Shown piece after piece: positions 33,689 through 42,380 of a DNA stretch of 64,000 nucleotides. The position numbers and the translations under genes are program-made. Each line of letters starts with the position of its first letter. Position 1 is the first letter of the stretch. The DNA comes from Bacillota bacterium. Lineage in GTDB: Bacteria > Bacillota > Clostridia > Lachnospirales > Lachnospiraceae. The stretch lies in NCBI GenBank assembly GCA_023439505.1, contig JAEXNR010000062.1, forward strand, positions 124,001-188,000. Direction: 5' to 3'. The notes under the pieces were generated by a model that worked only from the letters and a program-made list of their open reading frames with translations, did no database searches and was not told the origin of the DNA.

Positions 33689-34354
33689 ATGTATGCAAAT
33701 ATTTTAATTATAGAGGATGATGAGGTAATCAGAGAGGAATTGGTACAGTTCTTAGAAAACGCCGGATATGGAATACTCGCACCTGATTTAGACAGAAACA
33801 TAATGAACACGATTAGAAACTTGAATACAGATTTAATTCTACTTGACATAAATCTGCCCGATCAGGATGGATTCTCTCTCTGTCGGCAAATCAGGCATTT
33901 TTCAAAAGTTCCAATTATTTTCATTACCGCAAGGGATAATACCATGGACGAATTGAACGGATTAACAATGGGCGGCGATGACTATATCACAAAGCCGTAT
34001 AATCTGCCTGTGCTATTAGCAAGGATACAGTCTTTACTAAAACGAACTGCCCACACCAGCGAACAACTCTTATCCTATAAAGAAATCATACTGAATCCCA
34101 TATCAGCTAACATTGAATATCGCGGCAATAGTATTGAATTATCGAAATCTGAGCTAAAAATAGCGTATTATCTGTTCCAAAATACCGGCAGTATGGTTTC
34201 ACGGATTGAGCTAATTGAGTTCCTATGGGACAATCATATTCACATTGACGACAATGCGTTGAGTGTGCATATGACAAGGCTGCGGCAAAAGCTAAATCAA
34301 ATTGGCATTAAAGACTTAATCCAGACAAAACGGGGATTGGGGTACAAAATATGA
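33689..34354 (+). CDS. OmpR-family response regulator of the second Bce-like module
   Basis: This 221-residue regulator has a receiver domain (IIEDDE, phospho-Asp in LLDINLPDQDG, Lys in ITKPYN) and a winged-helix output domain ending IQTKRGLGYKI. ATG 33689 is chosen for its GGAGG (33676-33680) and because the receiver begins there; the longer frame runs into the pseudogene. It overlaps the kinase gene by four bases. Sequence is more AT-rich than the flanking genes, in keeping with acquisition on the element. Confidence 0.87.
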   Translation: MYANILIIEDDEVIREELVQFLENAGYGILAPDLDRNIMNTIRNLNTDLILLDINLPDQDGFSLCRQIRHFSKVPIIFITARDNTMDELNGLTMGGDDYITKPYNLPVLLARIQSLLKRTAHTSEQLLSYKEIILNPISANIEYRGNSIELSKSELKIAYYLFQNTGSMVSRIELIEFLWDNHIHIDDNALSVHMTRLRQKLNQIGIKDLIQTKRGLGYKI

Positions 34355-35364
34355 CAGTGCGAACCTTTTTCAAAGACAAAGTTTATATTATCGTACTCAA
34401 TTTTTCATGTGCCGTTTTACTATCCCTGTTTCTTCATTTTGCTGGAATTGGCCGCGATGAGCTTATATTGGTATTAATATGTTGGGGGCTAATCCTAAGC
34501 CTTTGCTTAATTGCGTCTTACTATAAATCAAAAAAAAGATACACAAAGCTAAATGCTGTCATGGAATCGTTGGATAAAAAATACCTGCTGCCGAATGTTT
34601 TAGATAAACCTGAAACAGCGATGGAGCGCGAGTATTTTTTTATCATGAAACGCGCCATGAAATCTATGACAGAGCAAGTTTCTCAAGCAGAACGCAAGCA
34701 AACTGAATATCAGCATTTTATTGAACAATGGATTCATGAAATTAAGCGTCCTATAACTGCGTCGAAGCTGATTTGTGAGAATAATAAAAACGATTATACA
34801 AGAAAGCTGATTTCTCAAATTGAGGAAATGGAACGTCATGTTGAACGAGTACTCTACTATGCCAGACTTGGACATGTTGAGAAAGACTATATAATTTCAG
34901 AAACCGCACTTGAAGATATTGTTGAGGAAGTTTTGGCTAAAAATAAACAGCTTTTAATTCAGAACAATGTGCGAGTTGATACCTCGGATTTATATTATGA
35001 GGTATACAGCGATAAAAAATGGATTATTTTCATCTTAAATCAGATTATTGCTAACTGCGTTCAATATAAAAAAGATAATCCTCAAATCACTATATCTGCT
35101 TCAGAAGAAGGAACAAATATAAAGTTAGCTGTACGGGACAATGGAATTGGTATAAAGGAAAGTGAAATTTCCCGGATATTTCAGCTTGGATTTACAGGTA
35201 GCAATGGCCGTAACGCCAAAAACTCAACTGGCATTGGTCTTTATCTTTGCAAGGAATTAAGTAAAAAACTTGGAATCACTATCAATGCCAAATCCGGCTT
35301 GAATATATACACAGAAATTATACTTTTATTCCCCACAGACAAAGTTTTTGGGGAGCTGGACTAA
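34351..35364 (+). CDS. Intramembrane-type histidine kinase of the second Bce-like module
   Basis: This 337-residue kinase has two membrane helices (about 11-31 and 36-55) with a very short outside loop, the BceS design. The H-box is QWIHEIKRPITA, and NQIIANCVQY, DNGIGI and GIGLYLCKEL are the N, G1 and G2 motifs. It would sense peptide antibiotic through the transporter encoded downstream. It is only distantly similar to the kinase at 16265, so the two modules are not a recent local duplication. Confidence 0.87.
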   Translation: MTVRTFFKDKVYIIVLNFSCAVLLSLFLHFAGIGRDELILVLICWGLILSLCLIASYYKSKKRYTKLNAVMESLDKKYLLPNVLDKPETAMEREYFFIMKRAMKSMTEQVSQAERKQTEYQHFIEQWIHEIKRPITASKLICENNKNDYTRKLISQIEEMERHVERVLYYARLGHVEKDYIISETALEDIVEEVLAKNKQLLIQNNVRVDTSDLYYEVYSDKKWIIFILNQIIANCVQYKKDNPQITISASEEGTNIKLAVRDNGIGIKESEISRIFQLGFTGSNGRNAKNSTGIGLYLCKELSKKLGITINAKSGLNIYTEIILLFPTDKVFGELD

Positions 35365-35381
35365 TACTTAATTTGATTTCT

Positions 35382-35441
35382 GTTTATCTTTCAAAACTGT
35401 AAGATAAACGCAACTGACCTCTATACCTCTTGATTTGCGTT
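35382..35441 (+). promoter_or_regulatory. Operator-like palindromes before the second transporter genes
   Basis: GTTTATCTT (35382-35390) is perfectly inverted as AAGATAAAC (35401-35409), and within it TTTCA-AAAC-TGTAA (35389-35402) matches the BceR consensus with one mismatch. AACGCAA/TTGCGTT (35407-35441) forms a second inverted repeat. Three GTTAA repeats follow at 35441-35456. Confidence 0.5.
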
Positions 35442-35508
35442 AATGTTAAAGTTAATTGAATGCTAATAGCAAGGCATTAACAAATCATTTAGTATAGGAG
35501 GTTGTACA

Positions 35509-35901
35509 ATGAAAAAGGTTAACACAAAATGGGTAGTCCTGATAATTGTTGTTGTGATATTGCTTGCAGGGTTCATTATTTTTTTTAACTCCGGCACGGC
35601 CATTATGTCATTGAAGTTCGAATATGCCAGCTTCATTGAAGAAAATGGGATTGTCACAGAGGTCAGGTTTCATGCTCCGGCTAACTTCAATGTAATTGAG
35701 TTAAATTCAGAAAGTGAAATTAGCTGTGATGAAAACGGCAACGAGCAACAAATAACGGTCTATAAGGGGAATGTAAAAAAATCTTTCTTTGCTTCTGAAC
35801 CCACAATCCCCGTTGACAGATCATCTGTATACAAGTTTATTTTTACTGATAAAACAGTAACGATTGTGAATGGTGTACTTACCGGTTCGCTTCACCAATA
35901 G
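35509..35901 (+). CDS. Small membrane-anchored exported protein, function unknown
   Basis: This 130-residue protein has one N-terminal membrane helix (WVVLIIVVVILLAGFIIFF, about 9-27) and a roughly 100-residue outside domain rich in predicted strands. I do not recognise the family. It begins after AGGAGG, and only 12 bases separate it from the ATPase gene, so it is part of the transporter operon. An accessory sensor or immunity role is a guess from position; no lipobox or catalytic motif is visible. Confidence 0.7.
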   Translation: MKKVNTKWVVLIIVVVILLAGFIIFFNSGTAIMSLKFEYASFIEENGIVTEVRFHAPANFNVIELNSESEISCDENGNEQQITVYKGNVKKSFFASEPTIPVDRSSVYKFIFTDKTVTIVNGVLTGSLHQ

Positions 35902-35913
35902 AGGGGGATTATT

Positions 35914-36660
35914 ATGTTGTTAGAAGTGAAAAACATTGAAAAATACTATGGTAATAACAATAATTTGACGAAAGCTTTAGACGATATTAGTTTTCAAGTG
36001 GAACAAGGTGAATTTATCAGTATTATGGGGGCTTCCGGCTCTGGAAAAACAACGTTGCTTAATTGTATCTCAACAATAGATACTGTTAGTGCGGGAAGCA
36101 TACTTCTTGAAAACAACGATATTACAGAATTATCGGAAAACCTTGTCGCTTCCTTTCGTCGGGATAATTTGGGATTCATATTTCAGGATTCCAATCTACT
36201 TGATACGCTTACGATTGAAGAAAATATAGCTCTTCCTCTTACAATCAAAGGACTTCAACCGGGGGAGGTAGCCAAACGGACAGAAGATATTGCAACGCAT
36301 TTGAACATTCATGATACCTTATCGAAGTTTCCGTATGAAGTATCCGGAGGACAGAAGCAACGATGCGCTATCGCAAGAGCAGTTGTCGCAAATCCTAAAC
36401 TTATATTAGCGGATGAACCTACGGGAGCGTTGGATTCAAAATCTTCTAAAACCATAATGGAATTGCTGGAATACTTAAATAGCTCTCTTGTTGCAACAAT
36501 TCTTCTTGTAACGCACGACGCATTTTCTGCCAGCTATGCCGGAAGAATTCTATTCCTGAAAGATGGAAAAATCTTCAATGAAATTGTAAAGGGTGAAAAA
36601 TCAAATGGAGCCTTATATCATGAAATTCTTAATGTTCTGTCCCTGATGGGAGGAAATTGA
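35914..36660 (+). CDS. ABC transporter ATPase, BceA/VraD-like
   Basis: This 248-residue ATPase has Walker A GASGSGKT near residue 39, signature VSGGQKQR near 144 and Walker B LILADEPTGALDSKSS, the last being typical of peptide-antibiotic exporters of the BceA/VraD class. It overlaps its permease gene by four bases. It works with the two-component genes upstream as a bacitracin- or lantibiotic-type resistance unit by family analogy; the drug is not identifiable. Confidence 0.87.
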   Translation: MLLEVKNIEKYYGNNNNLTKALDDISFQVEQGEFISIMGASGSGKTTLLNCISTIDTVSAGSILLENNDITELSENLVASFRRDNLGFIFQDSNLLDTLTIEENIALPLTIKGLQPGEVAKRTEDIATHLNIHDTLSKFPYEVSGGQKQRCAIARAVVANPKLILADEPTGALDSKSSKTIMELLEYLNSSLVATILLVTHDAFSASYAGRILFLKDGKIFNEIVKGEKSNGALYHEILNVLSLMGGN

Positions 36661-38738
36661 GTATGTTGAGAACATTGTCAATCCGAAATGCAAAACGGCA
36701 GGCAAGCCAATATTTACTCTATTTCGTTTCCATGATTGGTGTTGTTGCGTTAATATATGGCTTTAACGCACTGATTTTTTCCGATATTGCAAGTGAACTT
36801 GCCCATATCGAGTCGCAAACCGGGAGTAACGACCTCGGTAATATGATTGTTCTCTTTTCTGTTTTAATTGTATTCATCTTAGGCTGGTTTGTTGGTTATA
36901 TGATGAATTTTATGCTAAGAAAGCGCAGCCAGGAATTAAGCACATATATGATTTTGGGGATAGAGAAAAAAGAAATCACCAAAATGTTTATGATAGAAAA
37001 CAGTCTTATTGGACTTGCGGCGCTTATTATTGGTTGGGTGCTTGGCATACTTTTTGCTGAAATATTAGAAGCCATCATTATCAATATGTTTGGAAGCCAT
37101 TATTCTTTATCTCCGGGTTTTTCTCTAAAAGCTGCGGGCTTAACCATATTATATTTTTGTATGATATACCTTATCGGACTTTTTAGTAGCAGACGGAAAC
37201 TGAAAAAGATGCAGCTAATTGATCTGCTTCGCTACAAAGACAACAATGAGAAATTATTTATCAGAAATACCAGTGCAGGTATTATAATCTTCTGTATTTC
37301 GATATTTTGCGGCACGGCTGGTATATGGTTCTTTTCCTTGCCATCGGGAAACATATCAGATGTTTTTTGGGGGTTTCTTCTGGCAATATTATGTCAGCTA
37401 TGCCTGTTTATCGGGTTGCCTCCTGTTCTGCATAATACATTCGGCAAAAACAAGTTGTGGAAGTATCGGAAAACACATGTATTTCTTTATCGACTGCTGA
37501 CTTCCAAAATCAACAATGTAAGCATGGCGTTAGGAGCTATCGCTACTCTGTTCACTCTCTCCATCGCATGTATTGGTATTGGAACTTCTTTCTATCAAGC
37601 TACAAATCAGCGTGTCAATTTGGAGGCATTTGACATCAGTATTTTGCATAAGGGTGAGGAATATGACTTTTTTCATTACAGTGAATATTTGTCAAATACG
37701 GTCCCGCTTAAATCAAACTATATCTACAATGTTTATACGGGATATAATGAAATACTTATGAGTGTTAGAAACGAAACGCTGTTAAATTATTTCACTGAAA
37801 TTGGGAAAGACGATTCACCGGAAGATTATTTAATGAGTGAAAACAGATATGATACATTTATGAGATATAGTGACTACTGTGTACTGCGTGAAATGTTAGG
37901 CTATGAAAAGGTTGGTATGGAAGAAAACGAGTTTATTATTCATTGTATGCCGTATTTGGGCGAAAGCTATAAAAAATATGTTTCTGATGGCAGTACGCTA
38001 ATGATGTTAGGGCAAAACCTTTCTTGTGCGGGGGTATACACGGAAACCTTTTCCCAATACGGGGGGTATGGCAACGGTCAGGAATATATCTTGGTTGTAC
38101 CTGACAACGTAGTGAATTCGCTCAAAGTAGCATATAGCCTTTATGTAGCCAATATGGAAGAAAGCATTTCAGGCGAGAATTTCAGTGATTTGCAAAGTAG
38201 ATTTGACACATTGAAACTGATTCCCCTAACTATATCCAAATCGGATGAAGAGGGATATGGGACGAGGCTGATATATAATGATACGGATTATATCAGCGGG
38301 AAATATGCTACACAAGCAACCAGCCAAAGTATCATATTAATTTTACCTCTTTTCTATTTAGCCCTGATTGTCAGCATTATCGGGACAGTCATATTGGCCG
38401 TTCAACTATTGAGTGAAAACAACAAAAATACCCATCACTATAACATGCTAAAGATTTTAGGCATGGAGAATACGGCGTTACTCAATACATTAAGAAAACA
38501 TATCCTAATTTATTATGCGTTTCCAGTCGTTCCTGCAATTATATTGGGTGGTAAATTGATTTCTGTAATTGCGTATTCTTTTTTTACTATTTCCTTTGAT
38601 GTGCCTGTTATCAATTCTGTTCGAGCACTTACTGCCATAACAACTGCAATAACCATCGCTTTTTTCTTAGTTATCTACTGTATATATGGGTTCGTCATAT
38701 ATATAAGTATGAAAAGGGATATCTTAAATTGCATTTGA
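36657..38738 (+). CDS. ABC transporter permease, BceB/VraE-like
   Basis: This 693-residue permease has the BceB plan of ten membrane helices: helix 1 near 18-38, FtsX-like blocks near 60-180 (RKRSQELSTYMILGIEKKEI) and 560-690, and a large outside domain of about 210 residues (about 320-535) between helices 7 and 8, which in this family binds the peptide-antibiotic target. Its length is normal for BceB and unlike the 872-residue permease at 18135. It ends 57 bases before the inverted copy of the boundary repeat. Confidence 0.87.
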   Translation: MSMLRTLSIRNAKRQASQYLLYFVSMIGVVALIYGFNALIFSDIASELAHIESQTGSNDLGNMIVLFSVLIVFILGWFVGYMMNFMLRKRSQELSTYMILGIEKKEITKMFMIENSLIGLAALIIGWVLGILFAEILEAIIINMFGSHYSLSPGFSLKAAGLTILYFCMIYLIGLFSSRRKLKKMQLIDLLRYKDNNEKLFIRNTSAGIIIFCISIFCGTAGIWFFSLPSGNISDVFWGFLLAILCQLCLFIGLPPVLHNTFGKNKLWKYRKTHVFLYRLLTSKINNVSMALGAIATLFTLSIACIGIGTSFYQATNQRVNLEAFDISILHKGEEYDFFHYSEYLSNTVPLKSNYIYNVYTGYNEILMSVRNETLLNYFTEIGKDDSPEDYLMSENRYDTFMRYSDYCVLREMLGYEKVGMEENEFIIHCMPYLGESYKKYVSDGSTLMMLGQNLSCAGVYTETFSQYGGYGNGQEYILVVPDNVVNSLKVAYSLYVANMEESISGENFSDLQSRFDTLKLIPLTISKSDEEGYGTRLIYNDTDYISGKYATQATSQSIILILPLFYLALIVSIIGTVILAVQLLSENNKNTHHYNMLKILGMENTALLNTLRKHILIYYAFPVVPAIILGGKLISVIAYSFFTISFDVPVINSVRALTAITTAITIAFFLVIYCIYGFVIYISMKRDILNCI

Positions 38739-38794
38739 TTTTGCCACGCCTAATAAAATGCACTCAAAACTGCAATATAAAAGCAAGGAACTTC

Positions 38795-38925
38795 TTGGCC
38801 CGAAGTCTGGAAAACTGTGATTTCGGCCCGGACGATATAACGCGAGCTTCACTATGTTTCGATACTTACGGCATAGAGGAAGCGGAAGCCCACGATCAGA
38901 ACGGCCCTTATTGACTTCGGGCCAA
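38795..38925. repeat. Right boundary repeats of the acquired block
   Basis: TTGGCCCGAAGT (38795-38806) and ACTTCGGGCCAA (38914-38925) are inverted copies of the 12-bp repeat at 33218-33229. A related TTTCGGCCCGG lies at 38821. The 426-base gap to the ROK gene holds no convincing gene; a 61-codon frame at 38729 has no ribosome site. Confidence 0.55.
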
Positions 38926-39083
38926 CATCACCCGTCAGACCGTTACCCTGTGTAGTCCCTTGTAAAATGTACTTTGGTCAAGTAAAAACAAAATATATCA
39001 TTTATATTTAAAGAATAAAATTTTATAAAAAGCATTTATTGCGGAAAAAAACCATTTTATAACAAAGGAACAGCATAAAAATG

Positions 39084-39114
39084 GGCAATCAATTCAAGAA
39101 CTCAATTGATTGCC
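39084..39114 (-). terminator. Terminator of the ROK kinase gene
   Basis: GGCAATCAATT and AATTGATTGCC form an 11-bp stem; on the - strand it is followed by CATTTTTATG. Confidence 0.75.
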
Positions 39115-39164
39115 ACTAATAAAATTTAAGATTAGAAACGTTGTATGAACTAATTAATTCGTTA

Positions 39165-40040
39165 TTATTCAGCCATTGCCAGTAGTCCCAATTGGAAAGC
39201 ACCCATTATTCCGGGATCATCGCCAAGTCCGGGTGCAACGATATACTCGTCCATGTGATTGATAATCGTATCTACCTGAATATAACCGTTGAGATAGCCT
39301 ATTACCTTCTCTCTTACAAGAGGGAAGATCTGTTCCTGATGCATAACACCGCCCCAGAGAACGATAATATTGGGAGATAAGGTAAGAATATAATTGGTAA
39401 GCGCCTGAGCGATATAATCTGCTTCCATTTCCCATACTTCCATTTTATCTGCAAGTTCAATTGCTTTCTTTCCCCAGCGCTTTTCTACCGCAGGTCCGGC
39501 AGCCAATCCCTCAAAACAATTGGTATGATAAGGACAGTTGCAGGTAAAGTCATCCCCGTTCACGCGGGACATCAGGATGTGTCCGCCTTCCGGGTGCATC
39601 AGGCCATGCAGGGGTTTGCCGTTGATACATACACCGAGGCCCACACCGGTACCGATGGTGATATAAAGAGATACTTCTTTACCTTGTGCTGCACCCCAGG
39701 TAGCTTCTCCCAGTGCCGCACCGTTTACATCCGTATCAAATCCGATGGGGATATGTAACGCATCCTCAAAGGCTTTTACGATATTATAGTTTTGCCAGGG
39801 CAGTTTTGGTGTCGTGGTGATACAGCCATAGGTGGCGGAAGATTTATTCAAATCAATAGGACCAAAGCATCCGATTCCCAGTGCTTCAATTCCTTCCCCC
39901 TGAAAGAATTCAATTAATTTTGGCATTGTAGTTGCAGGATCCTCTGTGGGAACGGTATATCTTTTTAAAATCTCGCCGTGCTCATTTCCAATAGCACATA
40001 CCATCTTCGTACCGCCGGCTTCTAAACCTCCGATTTTCAT
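39165..40040 (-). CDS. ROK-family sugar kinase, fructokinase-like
   Basis: This 291-residue kinase has the ROK signatures: GGLEAGGTKMVCAIG phosphate loop, the catalytic Asp in DTDVNGAALGE, and TIGTGVGLG. The zinc motif is HPEGGHIL followed by CNCPYHTNCFEG. The sequence most resembles the Bacillus fructokinase (ScrK/YdhR/GmuE) group of about 290-300 residues, giving fructose 6-phosphate, but ROK specificity is hard to read. It is a single gene with its own promoter and terminator. GGAGG stands before the ATG. Confidence 0.82.
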   Translation of the reverse strand: MKIGGLEAGGTKMVCAIGNEHGEILKRYTVPTEDPATTMPKLIEFFQGEGIEALGIGCFGPIDLNKSSATYGCITTTPKLPWQNYNIVKAFEDALHIPIGFDTDVNGAALGEATWGAAQGKEVSLYITIGTGVGLGVCINGKPLHGLMHPEGGHILMSRVNGDDFTCNCPYHTNCFEGLAAGPAVEKRWGKKAIELADKMEVWEMEADYIAQALTNYILTLSPNIIVLWGGVMHQEQIFPLVREKVIGYLNGYIQVDTIINHMDEYIVAPGLGDDPGIMGAFQLGLLAMAE

Positions 40041-40238
40041 CTTTTTGAACCTCCGATTTTGTGATCAAATTTATGTCCATAACAATTATCCCACCATAGT
40101 AGTGATATCATTACTTTTTATGGACAATCGCTGAGAATATTTTAACAAAGAAAGAAAGGAATTACAACATAAGAAATATTTTTCCTACAACTAAGATCGA
40201 TTATTATGTTTTCGAAATCATGGTTCTTTATCATCCGG

Positions 40239-40266
40239 AGTATAGCAGTAGCGATGATTCTTGCAA
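40239..40266 (-). promoter_or_regulatory. Possible promoter of the ROK kinase gene
   Basis: On the - strand TTGCAA (40261-40266) and TATACT (40239-40244) are 16 bases apart. The predicted leader is about 190 bases, with no structure that I recognise. Confidence 0.4.
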
Positions 40267-40294
40267 AATATCACATATAATAGTTAAAATCAAG

Positions 40295-40349
40295 TTGACT
40301 TAGTTGAAGTAAAGATGTATATTATAAAAATATACTGTATAAATATACA
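40295..40349 (+). promoter_or_regulatory. argC promoter with an ARG box
   Basis: TTGACT (40295-40300), 17 bases, TATATT (40318-40323). TGTATAAATATACA (40336-40349), at the start of the transcript, fits the ArgR/AhrC consensus TGNATWWWWATNCA at every position. This predicts repression by arginine. Confidence 0.7.
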
Positions 40350-40494
40350 GATGTCAACGAATAGACGGGTAAAATACAAAAAAGAACGGTATGGAGTAAC
40401 AAAAATATTATGAGTGAGTTTCAAATCCGTTACATATAACAAAACCAACAGATTGAAAATTACATTATAACAGATGGAAAGGTGTGGCTTAAAT

Positions 40495-41451
40495 ATGAAG
40501 AAAAAAGTATTTGTAGATGGACTTTCCGGTACCACCGGTTTGAAAATTCATGAGAGATTAAATCTTTATAGTGAGTTGGAGATGATAAAAATTGATTATG
40601 AGAAAAGGCGTGACCCAAAGGAACGTGCAAAATGTCTGAATGAAGCCGATATTGTTTTTTTGTGCCTTCCCGATGACGCTGCGAGGGAGGCTGTCAGTCT
40701 CGTGATCAATCCGGCGACAAGAATCATAGATGCCAGCACAGCTTATCGTACCGCCCCGGACTGGGCGTATGGTCTTCCCGAATTATCCAGGACACAGAAA
40801 GCTGCGATTCAATCCAGTAAAAGGGTAAGCAATCCGGGCTGCCATGCAACAGCATTTCTTCTATCGGTATTTCCTCTGATTCATCACCAGATTATGGCTC
40901 CCGATTATCCGGTGACCTGCCACAGCCTGACGGGCTACAGCGGAGGAGGAAAAAGCCTGATTGAGAAGTATGAGCAAAGTGGCGGTGTAAATGAATATAC
41001 GATAGCTCCCAGACCGTATGCTCTTTCTCTTGGGCATAAGCATCTTCCGGAGATGACAATACGTGCCGGACTTGCAAATAATCCGGTTTTTCTTCCCGTC
41101 CTATGTAACATATATGAGGGGATGAGTGTATCTGTTCCGATTCATATGAAGCAGTTATCAAGGAATATGACAGCAAAGGAGCTTCATGAAGTAATAAGCG
41201 GGCATTATCAGGATCAGACCTTTGTGAAGGTGATGCCTTATGCGGATGATTCCCTTCTTTTTGATGGAGGTTTTGATATCACGGCCTGTAACCATACCAA
41301 CAATGCGGAAGTATTCGTGTTTGGAAATGATGCCAACGGCACGGCAATGATTATGACCAGGCTGGATAATTTGGGAAAAGGTGCATCCGGTGCCGCAATT
41401 CAAAATATGAATCTCATGTTGGGATTTGAGGAAGATCTGCATCTCGTATAA
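40495..41451 (+). CDS. argC: N-acetyl-gamma-glutamyl-phosphate reductase, type 2
   Basis: This 318-residue NADPH enzyme makes N-acetylglutamate semialdehyde in arginine synthesis. DGLSGTTGLKIHERL is the nucleotide-binding start, NPGCHATAF holds the catalytic Cys, and YSGGGKSLIEKYE is typical. Its length and lack of the longer insert place it with the type 2 ArgC proteins rather than the 345-residue type 1. The start ATG 40495 follows GAAAGGTG; a frame starting at 40474 lacks a ribosome site. No other arg gene is near, so the gene stands alone under its ARG box. Confidence 0.88.
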   Translation: MKKKVFVDGLSGTTGLKIHERLNLYSELEMIKIDYEKRRDPKERAKCLNEADIVFLCLPDDAAREAVSLVINPATRIIDASTAYRTAPDWAYGLPELSRTQKAAIQSSKRVSNPGCHATAFLLSVFPLIHHQIMAPDYPVTCHSLTGYSGGGKSLIEKYEQSGGVNEYTIAPRPYALSLGHKHLPEMTIRAGLANNPVFLPVLCNIYEGMSVSVPIHMKQLSRNMTAKELHEVISGHYQDQTFVKVMPYADDSLLFDGGFDITACNHTNNAEVFVFGNDANGTAMIMTRLDNLGKGASGAAIQNMNLMLGFEEDLHLV

Positions 41452-41539
41452 AGAAAAAGTAAGTAAAACGAAAGAGAGATAAGAGGTAGAAATCATCAAA
41501 ATAAAATAATCATGAAGAAATAAATAATCATCAGGAAAT

Positions 41540-41618
41540 AGGGTTAACAACATACTCCATCCCCCGGCAGGCTGCGCTGCAATCATGCATACGGCAGGGG
41601 GTGTGTGCTGTTAACCCT
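41540..41618. terminator. Shared terminator of convergent argC and HD-domain genes
   Basis: AGGGTTAACA (41540-41549) is inverted as TGTTAACCCT (41609-41618), with CCCCC/GGGGG pairing inside. T-rich sequence follows on the + strand. Confidence 0.7.
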
Positions 41619-41622
41619 TGTT

Positions 41623-42162
41623 TTATGACAGGGACGGGAGTATAGTTTGTGTGCGCCTCATCTTAAGAACTGTCTTTTTGAGTCTCGGGTAATCTTTTGG
41701 CAGGATGGAGATATGCAATGTTTCTGCCAGGGAACAGATCTTATCCACTATGCAGACCAGGGCGGCTTCCCTGTTATGCGGCATAGAGGTGAGGGTTAAT
41801 GGCCACATATGATTCTTGATAATATCTGTCTCGGTATCGTTTAAGTTAAAATATCGTTTTGCATTTTTTAGGGCAAATCCGGGATGGTAAAAACCGTGCA
41901 GCCTATGGCTCTCATGGGGGATATGCCAGTCATACAGGTAGAAATCATGAAGCAATGCACCTCTTGCCACGCTTTTACGGTCCAGATGAAACGGAAGATG
42001 TAAGGAGAGCCAGTAGCTATAATAAGCGACAACCAGACAATGAGTAAATGTGGTGGTTTTTCCGTGCTGAATATATAAATTCATTTTATAGATATGTTCT
42101 GATTGCAGTAAATCCTGTAAATCAGCAATAAAAAGCATTTTTTCTATCGGACTTAATTTCAT
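41623..42162 (-). CDS. HD-domain hydrolase
   Basis: This 179-residue protein has the HD metal-hydrolase pattern: an early His (THCLVVAYYS), ARGALLHDFYLYDW with the HD pair, and later His residues (HESHRLHGFYHP, IIKNHMWPL). It resembles small uncharacterised HD phosphohydrolases of clostridia. Nucleotide or phosphoester hydrolysis is the family expectation; the substrate is unknown. I use the ATG at 42162, six bases after GAAAGGA. Confidence 0.78.
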   Translation of the reverse strand: MKLSPIEKMLFIADLQDLLQSEHIYKMNLYIQHGKTTTFTHCLVVAYYSYWLSLHLPFHLDRKSVARGALLHDFYLYDWHIPHESHRLHGFYHPGFALKNAKRYFNLNDTETDIIKNHMWPLTLTSMPHNREAALVCIVDKICSLAETLHISILPKDYPRLKKTVLKMRRTQTILPSLS

Positions 42163-42305
42163 GGAAGATCCTTTCATTATTGGAAAATATCAGCGCTATC
42201 ATCAGTTTAGTATACCCGCTATTAAGAATTATATCATGTGTTTTACTATAAATCACTAGTTGATCCGTTGGTTTTACCGATTAACATAACCATTAGATAA
42301 ACGGA

Positions 42306-42334
42306 TTGAAAATATTTGGTAATTAAGATATGAT
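42306..42334 (+). promoter_or_regulatory. Promoter of the GH13 gene
   Basis: TTGAAA (42306-42311), 17 bases, TATGAT (42329-42334). A small CCGG-CTAAAA-CCGG hairpin lies between it and the ribosome site. Confidence 0.55.
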
Positions 42335-42380
42335 AATGATATTAGATGCTTCAACCGGCTAAAACCGGCAGGAGATTGGG

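Noticed and set aside
15581..38738. The two Bce-like modules as a recent duplication
   Set aside because: Kinases, regulators and permeases differ greatly in sequence and the permeases differ in length and domain layout (872 versus 693 residues).
38729..38914. A 61-residue ORF after the second ABC permease
   Set aside because: There is no ribosome site, it starts inside the permease gene and runs through the inverted boundary repeat; probably chance or debris.
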